This document shows positions 31,961 to 35,556 of a stretch of DNA of 35,556 nucleotides, piece by piece. The number at the start of each line of letters is the position of its first letter. Position 1 is the first letter of the stretch. Origin of the DNA: Bacillota bacterium (GTDB lineage Bacteria > Bacillota > Dethiobacteria > Dethiobacterales > Dethiobacteraceae); contig JAAYMK010000007.1 of NCBI GenBank assembly GCA_012521405.1, positions 1 to 35,556 on the forward strand, read 5' to 3'. The notes under the pieces are model-generated. The model saw only the letters and a program-made list of their open reading frames with translations, made no database searches and was not told the DNA's origin. Both the position numbers and the translations under genes were made by a program.

Positions 31961-32021
31961 AAACTGTCCCTCCAGTTTCCGCGCCTTTACAGTGAAAACC
32001 ATCTAAACTTTTCTCTTTTCC

Positions 32022-32052
32022 TATAAAAATACCTGCTTGCGAACAAGCAGGT
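32022..32052 (-). terminator. Intrinsic terminator between rnc and smc
   Basis: On the minus strand ACCTGCTTG and CAAGCAGGT pair around TTCG, followed by ATTTTTATAG. It would reduce read-through from the fab-rnc unit into smc. Confidence 0.88.
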
Positions 32053-32123
32053 GTCAGTTATTAATTAGATTCTTCTTTATCAAGCGGATTCCTGCCGCCA
32101 AAAGCCCCTTTTCCAAGCTTTTC

Positions 32124-32822
32124 TTAATTTTTTACCAATCGCTCGTAAGCCAAACGCGCCGCTTCCTGTTCAGCTTCTTTTTTTGTCCTGCCGCTACCGA
32201 CACCATAAACTTTTTCATTAATAGAGAGTTGGGCCACAAAAACTTTATCGTGATCAGGACCTTCTTCAGCGACAATACGATATGCAGGTGTTGTGGCAAA
32301 CTTCCCTTGTGTATATTCCTGCAATAAAGTTTTATAATCATGATACAAAGTACCTTTTTCCAATTCACTGAAAAGGGGAGCAAAAAGTTGTCTTACCACC
32401 ATTTTTACCTGTTTGAAGCCCAAGTCTAAATAGATAGCTCCCAGCAGTGCTTCAAAGGCATCTGCCAAAAGTGAAGGTCTATTCCTGCCACCGCTGGCCG
32501 CTTCTCCCTTCCCCAGGCGCAGCAACTCCCCAAGGCGAAGGAAGTTTGCCAATTTAACCAGAGAATCTTCACAGACTAAAACAGCGCGATAACGGGTTAA
32601 TTTTCCTTCGGGAAGTTTTGGATAACGTAAAAAAAGTTCTTCTGAAATAGCCAATTCAAGTACGGCATCACCTAAAAACTCTAAACGCTCATTATGCGCT
32701 TTATTGCCAAGGTTACGTTCGTGAGCATAAGAAGAATGTGTTAAAGCCTGCGCATAAAGCTTTTCATTTTGCGGTTTAATTTTTAGTAAAGCAAATAATA
32801 ACTGCAAATCAAATTTTTCCAT
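32124..32822 (-). CDS. rnc: Ribonuclease III
   Basis: RNase III cuts double-stranded RNA, including the precursors of rRNA and SRP RNA. 232 residues: catalytic domain with LTHSSYAHERN and the signature NERLEFLGDAVLELAIS near residue 40, DAFEALLGAIYLDLGF near residue 110, and a C-terminal dsRNA-binding domain (DYKTLLQEYTQGK to KKEAEQEAARLAYERL). The frame opens at a TTG inside the fabF end, but the ATG at 32822 gives the expected N-terminus and has GGTGG five bases upstream. The order fabF-rnc-smc is usual in this group. Confidence 0.97.
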   Translation of the reverse strand: MEKFDLQLLFALLKIKPQNEKLYAQALTHSSYAHERNLGNKAHNERLEFLGDAVLELAISEELFLRYPKLPEGKLTRYRAVLVCEDSLVKLANFLRLGELLRLGKGEAASGGRNRPSLLADAFEALLGAIYLDLGFKQVKMVVRQLFAPLFSELEKGTLYHDYKTLLQEYTQGKFATTPAYRIVAEEGPDHDKVFVAQLSINEKVYGVGSGRTKKEAEQEAARLAYERLVKN

Positions 32823-32841
32823 AAAATCCACCACGCGTGTA

Positions 32842-34083
32842 TTATTCCACAAATTGCTTTAAAATAAGCGTTGCATTGGTGCCGCCAAAACCAAAGGAAT
32901 TGGATAAAGCCACTTTGATTTTACGTTTTTGCGCTTTATTTGGTACGTAATTTAAATCACATTCCGGATCGGGGTTTTCATAGTTGATGGTGGGGGGAAT
33001 AACCTGGTGGGCAAGTGTCAAGGCGCAAGCAATGGCTTCTACACTGCCGGCTGCACCTAAAAGATGTCCGATCATGGATTTGGTAGAGCTGATGGCAAGT
33101 TTGTAAGCATGCTCACCAAACACTTGTTTAATTGCCATGGTCTCAATTTTGTCGTTCAGCGGGGTTGACGTTCCGTGAGCATTTATATAATCTACTTCTT
33201 CCGGAGTCATTTGGGCATCCTGCAGTGCCATGGACATGCAGAGGGCCGCACCCTTACCTTCGGGATCCGGTGCCGTAATATGGTAAGCATCGCCGGAAAG
33301 ACCGTAACCGGCCACTTCAGCATAAATTCTGGCACCTCGTTTTAAGGCATGTCCAAGTTCTTCTAAAATAACCACCCCTGCCCCTTCTCCCATTACAAAG
33401 CCGTCACGCTGGGCATCAAAGGGCCGCGAAGCCCGTGCCGGATCATCATTTCTAGTGGACATGGCCCGCATGGAACAAAAACCGGCAAAAGCAATGGGGA
33501 CAAAGGCAGCCTCGGCCCCGCCTGCCACCATCACATCGGCCATACCTGCCCGGATCATGTTGAAAGCCTCACCAATGGAATGAGTACCGGTGGCGCAGGC
33601 AGTAACAATAGTTGCGTTAGGTCCTTGGAAACCAAATTCAATGGAGATATACCCGGAAGCTATATTGGCAATTAACATGGGTACAAGGAAAGGACTAACA
33701 CGGCGAGGACCTTTTGTTTTTAACACCTCAATTTGCTCTTGAATTGTCTGAATGCCGCCGATACCTGAACCTACGGAAACTCCAGCCCGTGTTTTATCTA
33801 TTTTCTTTACATCAAGTTCCGCATCCTCCACAGCCAATTTGGCAGCAGCCAAGGCAAACTGCCCAAAACGGTCCATGCGGCGACTTTCTTTCTTGTCAAA
33901 AAACATGGCAGGATCAAAATTTTTTACTTCGGCACCGATTTGTGTGGGAAATTCACTGACATCAAAACTTTGTACGCGGTCAATACCGTTTTTTCCTGCT
34001 ATTAAACCCTGCCAAAATTCTGTTTTGCCGATGCCGATGGGCGTTATGGCGCCGAGACCGGTGATGACAACACGTCTTTTCAT
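32842..34083 (-). CDS. fabF: Beta-ketoacyl-ACP synthase II
   Basis: FabF extends acyl-ACP with malonyl-ACP in type II fatty acid synthesis. 413 residues with the Cys-His-His triad: [14 protein letters not shown] (Cys near 163), [11 protein letters not shown] (His near 303) and [14 protein letters not shown] (His near 340). [11 protein letters not shown] at the start and [12 protein letters not shown] at the end are conserved. A GTG precedes the ATG; I choose the ATG, five bases after GAGGTG. It lies after acpP with a hairpin between. Confidence 0.98.
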   Translation of the reverse strand: MKRRVVITGLGAITPIGIGKTEFWQGLIAGKNGIDRVQSFDVSEFPTQIGAEVKNFDPAMFFDKKESRRMDRFGQFALAAAKLAVEDAELDVKKIDKTRAGVSVGSGIGGIQTIQEQIEVLKTKGPRRVSPFLVPMLIANIASGYISIEFGFQGPNATIVTACATGTHSIGEAFNMIRAGMADVMVAGGAEAAFVPIAFAGFCSMRAMSTRNDDPARASRPFDAQRDGFVMGEGAGVVILEELGHALKRGARIYAEVAGYGLSGDAYHITAPDPEGKGAALCMSMALQDAQMTPEEVDYINAHGTSTPLNDKIETMAIKQVFGEHAYKLAISSTKSMIGHLLGAAGSVEAIACALTLAHQVIPPTINYENPDPECDLNYVPNKAQKRKIKVALSNSFGFGGTNATLILKQFVE

Positions 34084-34118
34084 CACTTCACCTCATTTCA
34101 TCATACCCGATATTTTTA

Positions 34119-34146
34119 AAGAAGCCCTGCAGAGTGCAGGGCTTCT
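34119..34146 (-). terminator. Strong hairpin between acpP and fabF, possible partial terminator
   Basis: GAAGCCCTGCA and TGCAGGGCTTC pair perfectly (11 pairs, three-base loop). On the minus strand it is followed by TTTAAAAAT, a short T run, so it may terminate part of the transcripts or protect the acpP 3' end. Confidence 0.6.
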
Positions 34147-34159
34147 CTACTGGATATAT

Positions 34160-34387
34160 TTAGATGTGGGCTTCTATGTATCTCACCACATCACCCACGG
34201 TTTTAATTTCTTCCACTTCTTCATCGGATATATCCAGATTAAATTCCTCTTCAATGGCCATGACCAACTCCACGATATCAAGGGAGTCGGCATCAAGATC
34301 ATCAAAAGTGGTTTCCAGTGAAATTTCATCTTCATCCATACTTAATTGTTCAGAAATGAGTCCTTTTACTTTCTCAAAAATGTCCAT
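34160..34387 (-). CDS. acpP: Acyl carrier protein
   Basis: ACP carries growing acyl chains on a phosphopantetheine arm. The 75-residue acidic protein has the attachment Ser in [12 protein letters not shown] near residue 36. The ATG at 34387 follows AGGAGGTGAGAGC; the frame opens six codons earlier without support. A TATAAT lies about 35 bases upstream, and a strong hairpin follows, so it may be made in excess of its neighbours. The phosphopantetheine it needs derives from the pantothenate pathway also encoded in this window. Confidence 0.98.
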   Translation of the reverse strand: MDIFEKVKGLISEQLSMDEDEISLETTFDDLDADSLDIVELVMAIEEEFNLDISDEEVEEIKTVGDVVRYIEAHI

Positions 34388-34421
34388 GCTCTCACCTCCT
34401 CTCAAGCTTAATTATCTATTC

Positions 34422-34427
34422 ATTATA
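34422..34427 (-). promoter_or_regulatory. Candidate -10 box upstream of acpP
   Basis: A perfect TATAAT lies about 35 bases before the acpP start. The best -35 (TTGATA at 34449-34454) is 21 bases away, too far for a good sigma-A promoter, so this is weak. Confidence 0.35.
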
Positions 34428-34473
34428 GAGATATATGCAAGTATTATTTATCAAGAATTACTTATTTAATCTT

Positions 34474-35223
34474 TTACTGCATGGTCATGCCGCCGTCCAC
34501 GGCAATAACTTGCCCGGTAATATATGCTGCTTGTTCTGAAGCTAAAAATGCGACCAAATATGCTACATCCTTTGTTGTTCCCATGCGCCCCAGGGGGATT
34601 TGCCGCTGGAGATTTTCTTTTATTTCCGGCGTTAAAACCGCCGTCATTTCCGTAGCAATAAATCCTGGCGCCACTGCATTGACAGTAATCTGTCTGCCTG
34701 CCAGTTCCCGGGCCAGGGTTTTCGTCATGCCAATGAGTCCTGCTTTAGCCGCCGCATAATTGGCTTGACCAATATTGCCGGCCAACCCCACCACGGAAGC
34801 AATATTAATGATGCGCCCGCCTGACTTTTGTTTTAAAAGGGGACGTAGCACCGCTTTAACACAGTTAAAAGCACCTGTCAGGTTGGTATCAATTACTTCC
34901 TGCCATTCAGCAGGTTTCATCCGCAAGGTCAAATTGTCACGGGTGATGCCGGCATTATTCACAAGTATATCAACTTTGTTATAGATTTCAAGGGCACTTT
35001 TAACCATATTTTCACATGCGGATAAATTTTTTACATCCGCCTGCACAATAATTCCCCGCCCTCCGGCCGCTTTCACCGCGGTCAGAGTTTCCTCTGCCGC
35101 TTCTTTGTTTTTTGTGTAGTTTATCACCACAGAAGCACCTTGACCGGCCAGTTGTACAGCAATTTCTCTGCCAATACCGCGGGAAGCTCCTGTCACAATG
35201 GCCACTTTACCGTCCAAACGCAA
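34474..35223 (-). CDS. fabG: 3-oxoacyl-ACP reductase
   Basis: FabG reduces beta-ketoacyl-ACP with NADPH in fatty acid elongation. 249 residues of the short-chain dehydrogenase family: VTGASRGIGREIA, the NNAG motif in VDILVNNAGITRDN, the Ser in INIASVVGLAGN, and YAAAKAGLIGMTK with Tyr and Lys of the triad. I start at the TTG at 35223 (MRLDGKVAIVTG), about nine bases after AGGAGG; the GTG three codons earlier sits too close to that site. It overlaps the fabD 3' end by 17 bases. Confidence 0.97.
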   Translation of the reverse strand: MRLDGKVAIVTGASRGIGREIAVQLAGQGASVVINYTKNKEAAEETLTAVKAAGGRGIIVQADVKNLSACENMVKSALEIYNKVDILVNNAGITRDNLTLRMKPAEWQEVIDTNLTGAFNCVKAVLRPLLKQKSGGRIINIASVVGLAGNIGQANYAAAKAGLIGMTKTLARELAGRQITVNAVAPGFIATEMTAVLTPEIKENLQRQIPLGRMGTTKDVAYLVAFLASEQAAYITGQVIAVDGGMTMQ

Positions 35224-35556
35224 GTTTATCACCCTCCTTGGGGTTCAGCTCCTCTATGGCCCGGGCCAAGCTTTTTAAATCTTCCACTTGCTGCACCCAT
35301 ACTTTGCGATTTATTTTTTTCAGCAAACCGGTAAGGGTTTTGCCCGGACCAATTTCCAAGAAACGGTCAAAACCAGCGGCAATTAATTTTTCCATGGACT
35401 CCTGCCACAATACCGGCCGGCTCACCTGCCGGATTAAAGCAGTTTTTATTTCTGCGGCGGAAAAAACATATTCTGCAGAAACATTGGCGATGACAGGAAT
35501 TTTCACTGTTTGCACTTCTATTTTTTCCAGTTCGGCCGCTAAAAGCGGTTCCACAC
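35207..35556 (-). CDS. fabD: Malonyl-CoA:ACP transacylase, C-terminal part (runs off the right edge)
   Basis: Only the last 115 or so residues are in the window. They match the C-terminus of FabD, which loads malonyl groups on ACP: IPVIANVSAEYV, the segment LIRQVSRPVLWQESMEKLI, and FLEIGPGKTLTGLLKKI. The Ser nucleophile and catalytic His lie beyond the edge. It overlaps fabG, the next gene of the fatty acid cluster. Confidence 0.95.
   Translation of the reverse strand, partial: VEPLLAAELEKIEVQTVKIPVIANVSAEYVFSAAEIKTALIRQVSRPVLWQESMEKLIAAGFDRFLEIGPGKTLTGLLKKINRKVWVQQVEDLKSLARAIEELNPKEGDKLAFGR

Noticed and set aside
31961-32002. smc start at the ATG at 32002
   Set aside because: It adds 14 residues without family match and has no ribosome site, while the TTG at 31960 has GGAGG at eight bases and gives the conserved N-terminus.
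1-35556. CRISPR arrays, tRNA or rRNA genes, insertion sequences, prophage or defence systems
   Set aside because: No spaced repeats, cloverleafs, transposases, integrases or nuclease-helicase clusters were seen on either strand.

Overview
The window is a chromosomal segment of a spore-forming, low-to-moderate GC Gram-positive bacterium, most likely an anaerobic member of the Clostridia (Peptococcaceae-like). This is inferred from the smc/ffh/rpsP/trmD/rplS core block, SleB-like and SpoIID-like proteins, a DUF1657 protein, many TTG/GTG starts behind strong GGAGG sites, and a B12-riboswitch-controlled cobalt/tetrapyrrole operon. No tRNA, rRNA, CRISPR array, prophage or insertion sequence was seen. 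Most of the window is conserved housekeeping DNA; the less ordinary parts are small additions and regulatory structures around it.

Positions 24-5840 (minus strand) form a cobalt and tetrapyrrole operon. A strong promoter (TTGACA-17-TATGAT) leads into a cobalamin riboswitch and an intrinsic terminator. These are followed by cbiQ, cbiO, a small His-rich protein of unknown family, cbiM, a NikL-like membrane protein, cbiX, hemA and a sirohydrochlorin-forming dehydrogenase (sirC/met8). The operon continues off the left edge. Cobalt import, cobalt insertion and the start of tetrapyrrole synthesis thus share one B12 switch.

Positions 5888-9063 (minus) are a pantothenate operon: a DUF2520 Rossmann oxidoreductase (candidate ketopantoate reductase), panB, panC and panD, the first three genes overlapping. 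A structured leader with a terminator precedes it. Positions 9064-12144 (minus) hold three overlapping M42 aminopeptidase paralogues. Positions 12296-13359 hold a MetE/UROD-like methyltransferase gene broken by one frameshift.

Positions 13463-20565 are a mixed-strand region: a DUF1657 protein, an anchored cysteine-hydrolase-like protein preceded by TTAACA repeats, a Nudix hydrolase, comM (minus), a large SpoIID-domain protein, yqeY, and a SleB-family hydrolase (minus). Several are envelope or sporulation associated.

Positions 20796-35556 (minus) are the conserved core block, in transcription order fabD (partial), fabG, acpP, fabF, rnc, smc, ftsY, ylxM, ffh, rpsP, khpA, rimM, trmD, rplS, lepB, rbgA, rnhB, yraN. 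It makes fatty acids, processes RNA, organises the chromosome, targets proteins by SRP, and builds and modifies ribosomes and tRNA. Internal hairpins and promoters divide it into sub-units: acpP, smc onward, rplS, and lepB onward.

I saw no convincing wholly new multi-gene system. The best leads are the His-rich protein in the cobalt operon, the structured leader of the pantothenate operon, the TTAACA array, and the triplicated M42 genes.
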